A DNA stretch of 53,194 bases, from NCBI GenBank assembly GCA_964390565.1, contig CAYMII010000024.1, positions 1 to 53,194 on the forward strand, written 5' to 3'. Positions 33,401 to 42,694 of this stretch are shown one piece after another. This DNA comes from UBA8529 sp964390565 (GTDB lineage: Bacteria > Bacteroidota > Bacteroidia > Bacteroidales > Tenuifilaceae). Made by a program: the position numbers and the translations under genes. Under the pieces are notes generated by a model. The model was not told the DNA's origin. It did no database searches and saw nothing but the letters and a program-made list of their open reading frames with translations. How positions within the stretch are numbered: position 1 is the stretch's first letter; the number at the start of each line of letters is the position of its first letter.

Positions 33401-33721
33401 AGAGTATGCTCCATAGTTGTCGAAAATCGGCTCAAAGGTTAATCCCTTATTTGTTGTTTTCCAAATATGTCCACTTGCAACCGCAACGTAAAACTCAGAA
33501 TGATTTTTTGGATTAACTGCAAAATCAGCAATTCGACCAGATGTAAAAGCAGGTCCAATATTTCTGAATTTTAACCCAGAAACTAGGCCGCTCTTAACTA
33601 ACGAGTCTTTTATCTCAGGTTTTGGTGTGGCTTTCTTCTGCCCAATAGTAATAATGGGCGAGAGCATTATTAAGGCAAGAACAATAATTGATGCCTTAAG
33701 ATGAATTCTTGAATGTTTCAT
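30428..33721 (-). CDS. Exported sortilin/VPS10-like BNR-repeat protein
   Basis: 1097 residues with a signal peptide (hydrophobic 10-27). Residues ~45-760 are a repeated beta-propeller pattern of BNR/Asp-box motifs: SLDGGKSWKNM, TIDGGQKWEKV, SEDAGKTWKKL, TNRGETWSKM, SDDRGNTWQVI, TEDAGKTWRKT, SIDKGKNWTSI, SINGGQSWVQF. This is the layout of Bacteroidota proteins annotated as sortilin-like glycosyl hydrolase; real glycosidase activity is not supported by any catalytic motif I can place. The last ~250 residues are an Ig-like then helical region. No T9SS C-terminal signal is seen. It is divergent from the GH29-GH3 operon. Confidence 0.8.
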   Translation of the reverse strand: MKHSRIHLKASIIVLALIMLSPIITIGQKKATPKPEIKDSLVKSGLVSGLKFRNIGPAFTSGRIADFAVNPKNHSEFYVAVASGHIWKTTNKGLTFEPIFDNYGAYSIGCLALDPNNSNVIWAGTGENNHQRALGYGNGVYKSLDGGKSWKNMGLKDSRQIGMILIDPRNSNVVYVAAEGSAWGPGGDRGLYKTIDGGQKWEKVLNISENTGVTNIICDPRNPDILYATSEQRRRHVFTKIGGGPESAVHKSEDAGKTWKKLTSGLPSEHMGGMGIAISPQNPDVLYLIIEAANNAGGFFRTTNRGETWSKMSDHASSGQYYNEIYCDPVQFDKVYSVETITFVTSDGGKNWSRVSNKDRHVDDHALWIDPTDNKHVMIGGDGGVYITHNVDEGYWYQVSNLPVTQFYRVALDDAQPFYNVYGGTQDNNTLGGPSRNICEDGVSSGEWIVTVGGDGFWPRIEPNNPDIIYSESQYGNVVRYDKKSGERINIKPQPRKGEKTYKWNWDSPLIISPFSPTRLYMAANKLFRSDDRGNTWQVISDDLTAQIDRNTWPVMGKYWSVDAVAKDVSTSLFGTIVSLDESPVKENLIYVGTDDGLIQVTEDAGKTWRKTSSFPGVPENSYVSDIFASRFDENVVFASLRNLKRDDFKPYILKSIDKGKNWTSISANLPENGSVHCIEQDFVKPDLLFAGTEFGAFFSINGGQSWVQFESELPSVAVYDMAIQKRESDLVLATFGRGFYILDNYSPLRDINGEFPKMGSYLFPIKDALLYIQTGKKYGQGASYYLAPNPDFGATFSFFLKETPKLKKDIRHDAEKKLFKDGKPIPQPSLKDLEDEKNEIPAYLLITIRDGQGDIIRTITKKPSKNIQRINWDLCYDNTRVRKTDKFDPFAKRDGNIFVLPGTYSVEISMVQNGQITQLTKPTSFNVKALNNTTLPAQSREKMVAFHREISNLSKAMIGTIQLAEDLKEEVIAMKQTALTLPSSHEKLLPALSEIEKELDDILFLFNGFEAKASAEELPPVDMPLINRLYELIDTQINSTSDITTTSTMLYNILKEEFPPVLDRVKAIAQTKMVEARKLMDEKGAPYTTGRIPVWK

Positions 33722-33913
33722 TGATTGAAAGTTTAGGGTTAACTAGGTATGGAAATATTTCTAAAATTTAGACTTTTTTTATGAAATAGGTTTAATAGTA
33801 ATTACTCAAAATGCGTTTTAAAAATGGTTTTATTAACTGTGCTGAATAATAATTAAAACCTGAAAAAAGTATTTATCTTCGTTTTTCCTACTCAATTGCA
33901 AAAATGGATTCCC

Positions 33914-35365
33914 ATGAAAAAGATAAGGTTCAAATTATTCTACTTTCTACTTTCTACTATTATTATTCAAAACGTTACTGCTCAGCATCAGGAATACTAT
34001 CCTGATAAGGATACTGCAATTCAACATCGACTTGAGCAATGGAAAGACCTTAAGTTTGGACTTTTAATGCATTGGGGAACTTATAGCCAGTGGGGAATTG
34101 TGGAGAGCTGGAGCATCTGCCCCGAGGATGTTAGCTGGGCTGTTGGTGGTAGGAAAAAGGGAATTGCCGATAACTACTTTGATTATGTTAGTGCCTACGA
34201 AAACTTGAAAACAACTTTCAATCCAACAAAATTTAATCCCGAAAAATGGGCTATCGCAGCCAAGGATGCAGGAATGAAATATATGGTTTTTACAACTAAG
34301 CATCACGATGGATTTTGCATGTTTGATAGTAAGTATATCGATTATAAGATAACCGATAAAGGATGCCCTTTTTCTTCGAACCCAAGGAGCAATGTTACTA
34401 AGGAAATTTTTAACGCATTTAGAGGTCAAGATTTTTGGATTGGAGCCTATTTCTCAAAACCTGATTGGCACTCCGACTACTACTGGTGGCGTAAGTTTCC
34501 TCCATTCGATAGAAACGTTAACTACTCCATTGAGAAATATCCAGACCAATGGTCAAAATTTACCGAGTTTACTCATAATCAGATTAATGAACTTGTTAGT
34601 GATTATGGAAAAATTGATATCCTTTGGCTTGATGGCGGATGGGTTCGAAAGAAAACAGATAATGAGGTTAAAAGCGAGTATTTTGAGCTGATGGAGGGAG
34701 CACGAGTTATAAGAAACCCTCAGAGCCAAGATATAGATATGCCCCGATTGGTAAAAGAGGTTAGACAAAAACAGCCAAAGCTAATTGTTGTTGATAGAGC
34801 GGTTCCTGGCGAGCAGCAAAACTATCTTACTCCTGAGCAACATATTCCGGAGGAGGGTTTGCCTTACCCATGGGAAACTTGCATGACCATGGCCACAAGT
34901 TGGAGTTATGTTCCCAATGATATCTATAAGCCCACGGGCGAAATCATTAAAAAACTAGTTGATATTGTTAGTAAAGGTGGAAATTATCTACTGAACATAG
35001 GCCCAAATCCCCATGGGGAGTTTGATGATACGGCCTATAATCGATTAAAAGAGATTGGAGAATGGATAAGAGTGAATGGTGAAGCCATTTATGGTACCAG
35101 GATGTATTCAATCTACAAAGATGGAGAATCAGTTAGATTTACTCAATCGAAAGATGGAAAGACAAAATACATTTTTATGCTCGATTTCCCGGAGAATAAT
35201 ATTCAACTCACAAAAATCAGCATTCTAAAATCATCTAAACTTCAGCTGCTCGGAAGCAATAAAAAGATATCATGGAAAGTAAATGATAAAGGATTTGAAA
35301 TACTTGTCCCAAAGGAGTTAAAGAAGGTTTCTAGCCATGTTTGGGTAATAAAAATCACAGACTAA
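33914..35365 (+). CDS. Alpha-L-fucosidase, GH29
   Basis: 483 residues from ATG 33914; the TTG at 33896 would add six. Signal peptide to about VTAQ. GH29 barrel: KFGLLMHWGTYSQWG, TKHHDGFCMFDS, and the nucleophile in DILWLDGGW (D240). A C-terminal beta domain follows. Removes terminal alpha-L-fucose from glycans, probably in the periplasm. The GH3 gene starts 23 nt downstream, so the two are an operon for a fucosylated glycan. A near-match -7 box (TATCTTCG, 33874-33881) lies upstream. Confidence 0.93.
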   Translation: MKKIRFKLFYFLLSTIIIQNVTAQHQEYYPDKDTAIQHRLEQWKDLKFGLLMHWGTYSQWGIVESWSICPEDVSWAVGGRKKGIADNYFDYVSAYENLKTTFNPTKFNPEKWAIAAKDAGMKYMVFTTKHHDGFCMFDSKYIDYKITDKGCPFSSNPRSNVTKEIFNAFRGQDFWIGAYFSKPDWHSDYYWWRKFPPFDRNVNYSIEKYPDQWSKFTEFTHNQINELVSDYGKIDILWLDGGWVRKKTDNEVKSEYFELMEGARVIRNPQSQDIDMPRLVKEVRQKQPKLIVVDRAVPGEQQNYLTPEQHIPEEGLPYPWETCMTMATSWSYVPNDIYKPTGEIIKKLVDIVSKGGNYLLNIGPNPHGEFDDTAYNRLKEIGEWIRVNGEAIYGTRMYSIYKDGESVRFTQSKDGKTKYIFMLDFPENNIQLTKISILKSSKLQLLGSNKKISWKVNDKGFEILVPKELKKVSSHVWVIKITD

Positions 35366-35388
35366 GATATATTAACTTGTTAATTGAC

Positions 35389-37554
35389 ATGAAAGCATTT
35401 CTATTAAGTTCTGTTTTAATTGTTAGTTCTCTGGTTCTTTTTTCACAGGTGCCAGATTATTTAAATGCAAATCTTCCAGTCGAAACTCGCGTTCAGGATT
35501 TGCTTAAACGGATGACACTTAAAGAAAAAGCATCTCAGATTAACAATACATCTCCGTCAATTGATAGATTAAGGATTCCTGAATACAACTGGTGGAACGA
35601 AGCATTGCATGGTGTTGCACGTGCAGGTTTCGCTACTTCATTTCCTCAACCCATTGGTCTTGCTGCAACCTTTAACGCTGATGCGATTTACAAAATGGGC
35701 ACAATTATTAGCGATGAGGCAAGAGCAAAGCACCATCAATTTGTTCGAGACGGGAAACGAGGGTTATATGAGGGATTAACATTTTATTCTCCAAACATTA
35801 ATATTTTTCGCGATCCCCGTTGGGGCAGAGGTCACGAGACCTTTGGTGAAGACCCATTTCTATCAGGTACTTTGGGCGTAGCATTTGTTAAAGCAATGCA
35901 AGGCGATAACCCAAACTTTTTTAAAACTATTTGTACAGCCAAACATTTTGCTGTTCATAGTGGACCTGAGCCTACTCGGCATGAGTTTAATGCAATACCA
36001 TCTAAGCAAGATCTTTGGGAAACCTACTTGCCCGCTTTTAAAATGTTAGCGCAGGAAGGCCATGTTTATTCATTCATGTGTGCTTATAATAGGCTTTATG
36101 GCGAACCCTGCTGTAGCGATCCATTTCTATTAAGCGATATTCTTAGAAAAAGGTGGGGCTTTAATGGTTTTGTAGCCACAGATTGTGGTGCAGTTTATGA
36201 CATGTATATTTCACATCATACAGCAAAAGATTCTGTCGAGGGTATGGCTAAAGCCATAAGGGCGGGAGTTGATAATCATTGCTTGGGTTATGTTGGCGCA
36301 ATAATACCTGCAATAGAACAGGGATTACTGCTTGAATCGGAACTAGATAGCGCCGTTGCAAGGTTGCTGCGAGCAAGATTTAAACTTGGAATGTTCGATG
36401 CTGATTCGATTAATCCCTATTCAAAAATCCCTTACAGCATTGTCAATTGTAAAGAGAATAGAGATTATGCTTTGGAGATGGCAAAACAGTCCATTGTTCT
36501 TCTAAAGAATAAGAATAGTATTCTTCCTTTGTCTAAAGAAATAAAATCAATTGCAGTTATAGGCCCAAATGCTAACGATGTTGAAGTGCCTCTTGGGAAC
36601 TACAATGGAACTCCCGACCATGTAATCACAGTGGTTGAAGGAGTTAAAAATATCATTGGAAGCAAGGCGACTGTTTTATACGAAAAGGGATGCAATATCA
36701 CTGATACAGTGAATTACAAAAGAGAAATAGACTTTATTCCAGCAATTAATATTGCAAAAAAATCAGATGTTATAGTTTTTGTTGGTGGAATTTCGCCTCG
36801 TTTGGAAGGCGAAGCTTTGCAAGTTAATATCGATGGTTTTAATGGTGGAGATAAAACGAACCTTGATTTACCTACTGTTCAAACAGCCCTTTTGAAAGAG
36901 TTAAAGAAAATAGGAAAGCCCCTGATTCTAGTTTTAATGAACGGAAGTGCTCTTTCAATTAACTGGGAGAATGAGAATATCGATGGGATAATTGAAGGTT
37001 GGTATGGTGGTGAGGCAGCTGGACAGGCAATTGCAGAGGTGTTGTTTGGCGAATACAATCCTGCTGGTAGGTTGCCTATTACATTCTACAAATCAATTAA
37101 CGACATTCCCTCGTTCGATGACTATTCAATGTGTGGGAAAACGTATAGGTTCTTTAATAAACCAACGCTTTATCCGTTTGGATACGGATTAAGTTACACT
37201 CGGTTTGATTATAAAAGCCTAAAACTTTCATCAACGGTTTTAAAAGATAAGATAGATATTTCGCTTTGCGTTAAAAATACAGGAAAAGTTGATGGAGATG
37301 AAGTTGTGCAGTTGTATATTCATCAAATTGGACAAAAACCATTAAAAGAACTCAAAGGTTTTCAACGAGTTCATTTAAAAGCGGGTGAATATAAGAATGT
37401 GACTTTTACTTTAAAGCCATCCGATCTTTTGCATTATAATGAAATTGAAGATGATTTAGTTTTAATTCCAGGGAAAATTGAAGTTCTAGTTGGAACTTCA
37501 TCTCAAGATATTAAGCTGAAATCGTCTTTTTTAATTGATAATCCAATGGAATAG
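35389..37554 (+). CDS. GH3 beta-glycosidase (beta-xylosidase/beta-glucosidase type)
   Basis: 721 residues from ATG 35389, signal peptide ending LFSQ. Three-domain GH3: N-terminal barrel with YNWWNEALHGVARAG and RWGRGHETFGEDP, substrate region KHFAVHSGPEPTRH, nucleophile D265 in FVATDCGAVYD, the second domain with IGPNANDV and GGISPRLEGE, and a C-terminal FnIII-like domain. YNWWNEALHGVA is typical of the xylosidase/arabinofuranosidase-like subgroup, but the substrate is not fixed by the sequence. Co-transcribed with the GH29 gene, and convergent with the TonB receptor gene, 15 nt away. Confidence 0.92.
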   Translation: MKAFLLSSVLIVSSLVLFSQVPDYLNANLPVETRVQDLLKRMTLKEKASQINNTSPSIDRLRIPEYNWWNEALHGVARAGFATSFPQPIGLAATFNADAIYKMGTIISDEARAKHHQFVRDGKRGLYEGLTFYSPNINIFRDPRWGRGHETFGEDPFLSGTLGVAFVKAMQGDNPNFFKTICTAKHFAVHSGPEPTRHEFNAIPSKQDLWETYLPAFKMLAQEGHVYSFMCAYNRLYGEPCCSDPFLLSDILRKRWGFNGFVATDCGAVYDMYISHHTAKDSVEGMAKAIRAGVDNHCLGYVGAIIPAIEQGLLLESELDSAVARLLRARFKLGMFDADSINPYSKIPYSIVNCKENRDYALEMAKQSIVLLKNKNSILPLSKEIKSIAVIGPNANDVEVPLGNYNGTPDHVITVVEGVKNIIGSKATVLYEKGCNITDTVNYKREIDFIPAINIAKKSDVIVFVGGISPRLEGEALQVNIDGFNGGDKTNLDLPTVQTALLKELKKIGKPLILVLMNGSALSINWENENIDGIIEGWYGGEAAGQAIAEVLFGEYNPAGRLPITFYKSINDIPSFDDYSMCGKTYRFFNKPTLYPFGYGLSYTRFDYKSLKLSSTVLKDKIDISLCVKNTGKVDGDEVVQLYIHQIGQKPLKELKGFQRVHLKAGEYKNVTFTLKPSDLLHYNEIEDDLVLIPGKIEVLVGTSSQDIKLKSSFLIDNPME

Positions 37555-37569
37555 TTTTTAAAGCAAGAT

Positions 37570-39972
37570 CTAGAAAATGGCTTTTATCCCCATAACAAAG
37601 TTAATGCCGGGGGCAACCATTCCCGAGCTGTAAGGCCTATAACGCTGATCGGTTATGTTCTCAATATCTCCAGAAATGGTAAATGTTTTGTTGATTTTGT
37701 ATTGAGTTTTTAAATTCAATGTGTACCAACTAGGAGAATATGGTTTTCCATTGCTATCAATGGCATAAATGTATGGTTTACCCCGTTCCTCATCTGCCAG
37801 ATTTTTGTATGATACTTCCCCGCTGTAAGCAGCATAAAGGTCGAGTCTTATTTTTTTATCAGAATAAGTAAGTCGAGAAATCCCAAACCAAGGTGCTGCA
37901 TGACGAAGTGGGCTCTTTTCCCCATTATCAAGTTCCTCTTCTCCTTTTTGGTAATTATATCTCGATGAGATTCCAAATCCAGCAGGTAATTTTAGCTCAA
38001 AGTCAGCTTGTATTCCCCATACTCTTGCGAATGCAGCATTTTGGATAGATTGTACTTGGCTTAACACCCCATCGTACATAATGCTATCTTGGCCATTTAA
38101 TGTTGAATTTCTTTTAACCAATGCATCATCGAGAATTGTATAGAATGCTGCAACGTCGATTTCAAGAAAATCTCCAAATACTTTTGTGACTCCAATTTCA
38201 GCATTGTATGCATATTCAACTTTTAGGTTTGGGTTTGGTACAACAACCGAACCGGGTTCAGAATCGAAAATCTTTCCCATGTCATCAACATTTGGAGATC
38301 GGAATCCTGTTGATAGATCCGCATTAATGCTCCATTTGCTATTTGGATTATAGGTTAACCCAATACTTCCTGTTAACGCCCCATTGTTAATGTTTGCTTT
38401 TGTAAATGGGAATGGGTAAAAGGTGTTATGGAATTTGGCGTTCAGGATATATTGATTGTACCGACTACCTAAATGTAGCATTGTTTTATCTGTTAACTTT
38501 CGTTGGTAGGTCAAGTATGCTGCGTATGAAGTCCATTCCGATTGTGGGTAGCGCGATGGCCCATCAACCTTATTGCCCGTGGATATATCTTCATCTTTGC
38601 CTGTTGAATTAACATCATTATATATGGCTTCAATGCCATAGAAAAGTTTGTTTTTTAAACCGATAGCTTTTTTAAAATCAAAATTTGTAGAAATGGCGTT
38701 AACCTTTTCAAATCTATGCTTTCGGTTTGTGTTATTGAAGTTCCTATCAACTCTGCTCTCTTCGAAAAGTTGATGTGCTGCGTGAAATGAGACTTGATCG
38801 TATAATCTATTGCTTTTGTGGCTGTTAAGAATTATGCTATTCATTAACCATTTTTGTGGACCATAGTACCATTCAGCGCTTTTTGGTAAGCCATTTTTAT
38901 ATATGATTAGCCTATCATATCGATCGTAATCGGTTGTTGTTGAGTAAAGAATGTTATATGATAAATCCCATTTCGTATTTGGTTTGTATAGTACTTTTTG
39001 AAGTAAGTTAATCTGAGAGTATCCAGTAGGGCGTTGTAGCTGGTCGTTTGAGTTTTTTGTTACAACATCGGTATTCCCAATTCGTTCTACATATTCTTTG
39101 CGTAAATACTCCTTTGGTCCATTCGAACCCATTCTAACATTGCCGTAATTATTGTAGCTAATACTCGAAACTATCGCCCACTTTTCCCAACCTGAATTGA
39201 TGTCAATATGGCCCGTTTTTTCATTGTTAGCAGATGAGTATCGTGATGAAATACTTCCCGAAACAATTGATTTATCCTGATAAGAGAGTTTTGGTGATAA
39301 GGTGTAAAAGCTCATAACACCACCAATGGCATCGCTTCCATAGATAACTGAGCCTGGACCAAATAGCACCTCGGTTTGTTCTATAGCAAATGGATCAAGC
39401 GATATAATATTTTGAAGATTTCCGCTGCGGAAAATGGCGGTATTCATTCTAACCCCATCAATAACAATAAGCAAACGATTGGTGGCAAAGCCCCTAATCA
39501 TTGGACTACCACCACCTTGCTGGCTTTTTTGGATAAAAACCTCACCCGAGGTACCTATCAAATCTGCAGCCGTTTGGGGGTTTTGAAATGCGATATCAAT
39601 TGGGGTGATCGCAGTAATTTTATTTGGAACTTCCCTTGCTGTCTGATTCCATTTTGAAGCCGAGATTACAAGCTGGTCAATCGAAAAGGAGGATTGTTGA
39701 AGTTCAACTTTAAACCCCATCTCCTCAAGCTCCTTATAGCTGTAGATTTGAGTAATGTAGCCTATTATCCGAAATTCAATCTCTTTTGATTCTTTAAAGC
39801 CAGTGATATCTGCTTCTCCGTTAATATTTGTTGAAGTTGATATCGGGGGATTTTGACTTACAATAGAAACAAATTCAATCGGGGTAACACTTTCTTTATC
39901 AATAACCTTTAGAGATTGTGCAGTGCTGCATAAACCCATAAAAGAGATTAAAATGGTAAAAACAGGCTTCAT
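37570..39972 (-). CDS. TonB-dependent outer-membrane receptor, heme-receptor-like
   Basis: 800 residues. Signal peptide (MKPVFTILISFMGLCSTAQS), a short carboxypeptidase-like N-domain (about 20-95), a plug domain (about 105-225) with GGGSPMIRGFATNRLLIVID and GPGSVIYGSDAIGGVMSF, then a 22-strand-type barrel ending in an aromatic strand (INFVMGIKAIF). STGFRSPNVDD and VPNPNLKVEY resemble the FRAP and NPNL boxes of heme/hemoglobin receptors. No SusD partner or TonB is nearby. Heme uptake is plausible; a glycan role because of the adjacent glycosidases is less likely as strands converge. Confidence 0.85.
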   Translation of the reverse strand: MKPVFTILISFMGLCSTAQSLKVIDKESVTPIEFVSIVSQNPPISTSTNINGEADITGFKESKEIEFRIIGYITQIYSYKELEEMGFKVELQQSSFSIDQLVISASKWNQTAREVPNKITAITPIDIAFQNPQTAADLIGTSGEVFIQKSQQGGGSPMIRGFATNRLLIVIDGVRMNTAIFRSGNLQNIISLDPFAIEQTEVLFGPGSVIYGSDAIGGVMSFYTLSPKLSYQDKSIVSGSISSRYSSANNEKTGHIDINSGWEKWAIVSSISYNNYGNVRMGSNGPKEYLRKEYVERIGNTDVVTKNSNDQLQRPTGYSQINLLQKVLYKPNTKWDLSYNILYSTTTDYDRYDRLIIYKNGLPKSAEWYYGPQKWLMNSIILNSHKSNRLYDQVSFHAAHQLFEESRVDRNFNNTNRKHRFEKVNAISTNFDFKKAIGLKNKLFYGIEAIYNDVNSTGKDEDISTGNKVDGPSRYPQSEWTSYAAYLTYQRKLTDKTMLHLGSRYNQYILNAKFHNTFYPFPFTKANINNGALTGSIGLTYNPNSKWSINADLSTGFRSPNVDDMGKIFDSEPGSVVVPNPNLKVEYAYNAEIGVTKVFGDFLEIDVAAFYTILDDALVKRNSTLNGQDSIMYDGVLSQVQSIQNAAFARVWGIQADFELKLPAGFGISSRYNYQKGEEELDNGEKSPLRHAAPWFGISRLTYSDKKIRLDLYAAYSGEVSYKNLADEERGKPYIYAIDSNGKPYSPSWYTLNLKTQYKINKTFTISGDIENITDQRYRPYSSGMVAPGINFVMGIKAIF

Positions 39973-40137
39973 TTTTTATTTTTGTATGGCTAGTGCTGAA
40001 GTATCATTAACTCTGACGCTTTAAGGAACTTTTGGTTTAAAAAGATGGTAACCTCTAATTTTGATAGTACATAAAGTTCTCACCCTTCTGCTGGCTAATA
40101 ATTTACCGAACTATTCTATCCTCAGGGATATTATTAA

Positions 40138-42447
40138 TTACCCTACAATCTTCATCCTAGCAAATTTTAATAGCAGTTGCTTTTGCCCAGCTGATTGGAA
40201 GAAAACGGTTGCCTTGCGGTTTTGCCCTTCACCTTCAATATTAATAACCTTCCCAACTCCAAAACGTTCATGAGTTACCTGCATTCCTGTAACAATGCTC
40301 GATGGGTCGCTTACATCACTAGAACTATTGTCGGAATTCGAAGCCGTTTTACCATAAAGGTTACCATTTCCTTGGATGGATGTTCCTGTTTTAGATAGCG
40401 GTGTTAAATTTTTAGGCGGAGAGTTTTCTAAACGCGCTCTAATTGAATCCGAATTGGAGTCCTGCTGCGATGCCATTAAATCTGTTGGCATATCAACCCA
40501 TTCAGGGTCAATGTCATTTAAAAACCGGCTAGGTACACAATGCGAAAGATTTCCCCACTTGTAACGGGTTTGAGCGTACGAAATGGTTGCTTTCTTAGCC
40601 GCTCGGGTAATTGCAACATAGAATAATCGGCGCTCTTCCTCAAGCCCTTCGGGCGAAGTAAGCGTCATTTTGGATGGGAATAAATCCTCTTCAACCCCTG
40701 TTAAAAACACATAGCTGAACTCAAGACCTTTTGCCGAGTGAATTGTCATAACCGTTACCTTGTCTTTATCCTCAGGCTTTTGGGTATCGGCATCAGTTAG
40801 GAGCGATACATTCTCCATATAATCTGCAAGGGCAATGGTTTCGGTAACGCCTTCCTCTTTTTGGGTATCGGTAAATTCCTTTATACTGTTTAATATCTCC
40901 TCGATGTTCTGGAAACGAGCCATCCCCTCGAATGATTTATCCTCCTTGAGTTCTGTGATGATGCCCGAACCCATGGCTATAGCATAGGCGGCCTCGTAAG
41001 CTTCGGCAGTGTAAACCATGGTTTGGAACTGCTTCATTATGCTGGTGAAGCCTTTTATCTTTTTAATTAAGCCGGGGCTTATTCCGCAATTATCTTGTTC
41101 TAATCCCTCAATTGTTGCCCAAATGCTCTGGTCTTTGGTGTTGGAAACCTCTGAAAGGCGTTCCATCGTTGTATTGCCTATTCCTCTTGCTGGGTAATTG
41201 ATGATACGCTTTAGCGCCTCATCATCGCTGGGGTTGAGGGAAAGGCGGAAGTAGGCAAGAATATCCTTAATCTCTTTACGTTGATAGAATGATAAACTAC
41301 CAAATACGCGATAAGGGATGTTTCGTTTGCGTAGCGCCTCCTCGAAAATTCGCGATTGGGCATTTGTACGGTATAAAATGGCAAAATCTTTATATGGGAT
41401 ATGGTCGCGTTGAATGATATTCAATATCTCTGATGCAACAATAAATCCTTCCTCCTGATCGGTAAAGGCTTTTAGTACTTTAATTTTATCGCCAGTCTCT
41501 TTCGATGAGAAGGATGCCTTTTTAATCTGCCTATTATTCTTGGCAATAACGCTGTTTGCAGCGTTAACAATATTTTGAGTTGAGCGGTAATTTTCTTCGA
41601 GTTTAAATAGTTTGTAGTTGGGGTAATCGTTTCGGAAGTTGAGGATATTCTCGATTTTTGCTCCACGGAACGAGTAGATGCTCTGCGCATCATCGCCCAC
41701 AACGCAAACATTTTGATGCTCTGCCGCTAGTTTCTTTACAATTAAATATTGTGAGTAATTGGTGTCCTGATACTCATCAACCAAAATATACTTGAATTTT
41801 TGTTGATATTTTGCTAGTACATCTGGAAAATCGCGGAAAAGAATGTTTGTGTTAAGCAGCAAATCGTCGAAATCCATTGCTGATGCTTTGTAGCAACGCT
41901 GTGCGTAAATTGAGTAAATGCGAGCAATCTCAGGTTTGCGGTTCTGTCTGTCGAAGGCAACTAGCTGCGTGTTGGATGCATACGCCTGTGGCGTAATTAG
42001 GTTGTTTTTTGCGGATGAAATCCTGCCAAATACATCGCCCGATTTGTAAATTTGAGTATCGAGGTTTAGCTCTTTGATGATTGAACCTACAAGGTTTTTT
42101 GAATCGGCAGTATCGTAAATCGAAAAGGTTTTTGAATAGCCAAGCTTGTCAGCCTCGTTTTTCAAAATCTTTAAAAACATCGAGTGAAAAGTACCCATCC
42201 AAAGCTGCTGAGCAGTTTTTTCGCCAACAACTTTGGCAATACGCTCTTTCATCTCCTTAGCAGCCTTGTTTGTAAATGTAAGGGCTAAAATCGACCATGG
42301 GGGAGTACCCTGTGTAAGCAGATGTGCGATGCGATAGGTGAGAACTCGGGTTTTACCCGATCCTGCTCCCGCAATAACAAGACTTGGTCCTTCGATTGAT
42401 GTTGCCGCTTCGCGCTGAACGCCGCTTAGCTCTTCGAGAAAATGCAC
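40138..42447 (-). CDS. pcrA: UvrD/PcrA-family ATP-dependent DNA helicase
   Basis: 769 residues from GTG 42447 (HFLEELSGVQREAA); 3'-5' helicase for repair and for clearing proteins from DNA. Motifs: Walker A GAGSGKTRVL, Ia TFTNKAAKEMKERI, II DEYQDTNYSQ, III VVGDDAQSIYSFRGA, IV ENYRSTQNI, V TIHSAKGLEF, VI FYVAITRAA. The end is a Tudor-like PcrA tail (THERFGVGKVINIEGEG). The longer frame begins at TTG 42480, but that TTG lies in a consensus -7 box, so translation most likely starts at the GTG 24 nt after the predicted start. Monocistronic. Confidence 0.93.
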   Translation of the reverse strand: MHFLEELSGVQREAATSIEGPSLVIAGAGSGKTRVLTYRIAHLLTQGTPPWSILALTFTNKAAKEMKERIAKVVGEKTAQQLWMGTFHSMFLKILKNEADKLGYSKTFSIYDTADSKNLVGSIIKELNLDTQIYKSGDVFGRISSAKNNLITPQAYASNTQLVAFDRQNRKPEIARIYSIYAQRCYKASAMDFDDLLLNTNILFRDFPDVLAKYQQKFKYILVDEYQDTNYSQYLIVKKLAAEHQNVCVVGDDAQSIYSFRGAKIENILNFRNDYPNYKLFKLEENYRSTQNIVNAANSVIAKNNRQIKKASFSSKETGDKIKVLKAFTDQEEGFIVASEILNIIQRDHIPYKDFAILYRTNAQSRIFEEALRKRNIPYRVFGSLSFYQRKEIKDILAYFRLSLNPSDDEALKRIINYPARGIGNTTMERLSEVSNTKDQSIWATIEGLEQDNCGISPGLIKKIKGFTSIMKQFQTMVYTAEAYEAAYAIAMGSGIITELKEDKSFEGMARFQNIEEILNSIKEFTDTQKEEGVTETIALADYMENVSLLTDADTQKPEDKDKVTVMTIHSAKGLEFSYVFLTGVEEDLFPSKMTLTSPEGLEEERRLFYVAITRAAKKATISYAQTRYKWGNLSHCVPSRFLNDIDPEWVDMPTDLMASQQDSNSDSIRARLENSPPKNLTPLSKTGTSIQGNGNLYGKTASNSDNSSSDVSDPSSIVTGMQVTHERFGVGKVINIEGEGQNRKATVFFQSAGQKQLLLKFARMKIVG

Positions 42448-42477
42448 TTTTAACCCTTTCGTTTTTTGATTAGCCAA

Positions 42478-42508
42478 CAAATGTACTTGCGCCTATCCAT
42501 TCTAACAA
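42478..42508 (-). promoter_or_regulatory. Promoter of the PcrA-like helicase
   Basis: Minus strand TTG (42508-42506), 20 nt, TACATTTG (42485-42478). Predicted start near 42471. It decides the start codon: the upstream TTG at 42480 would be outside the mRNA. Confidence 0.65.
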
Positions 42509-42694
42509 GCTTTGATATAATTTGTTGTTAACAATCTATTAGACCCATGCAATAATTCATTGTTAATGGTGTTAATGTTTAAGTTAAAGCAAAAAAATGG
42601 GCGAGTAAAAGTGGCAGTTAATCACTATCAGCAAACAACAATCAACGAGCAACCGTTTTTTTTATTAATATTGTGACCTATTTGATTTAACAAG

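Noticed and set aside
30428..33721. Calling the BNR-repeat protein a glycosyl hydrolase or sialidase
   Set aside because: BNR/Asp-box repeats are structural and no sialidase Arg triad or FRIP motif could be placed.
30428..39972. Polysaccharide utilisation locus
   Set aside because: There is no SusC/SusD pair or SusR/hybrid regulator, and the TonB receptor is in a convergent orientation.
42525..42534. TTGTTAACAA palindrome upstream of the helicase and T9SS cargo genes
   Set aside because: Short, AT-rich and expected by chance in this composition.
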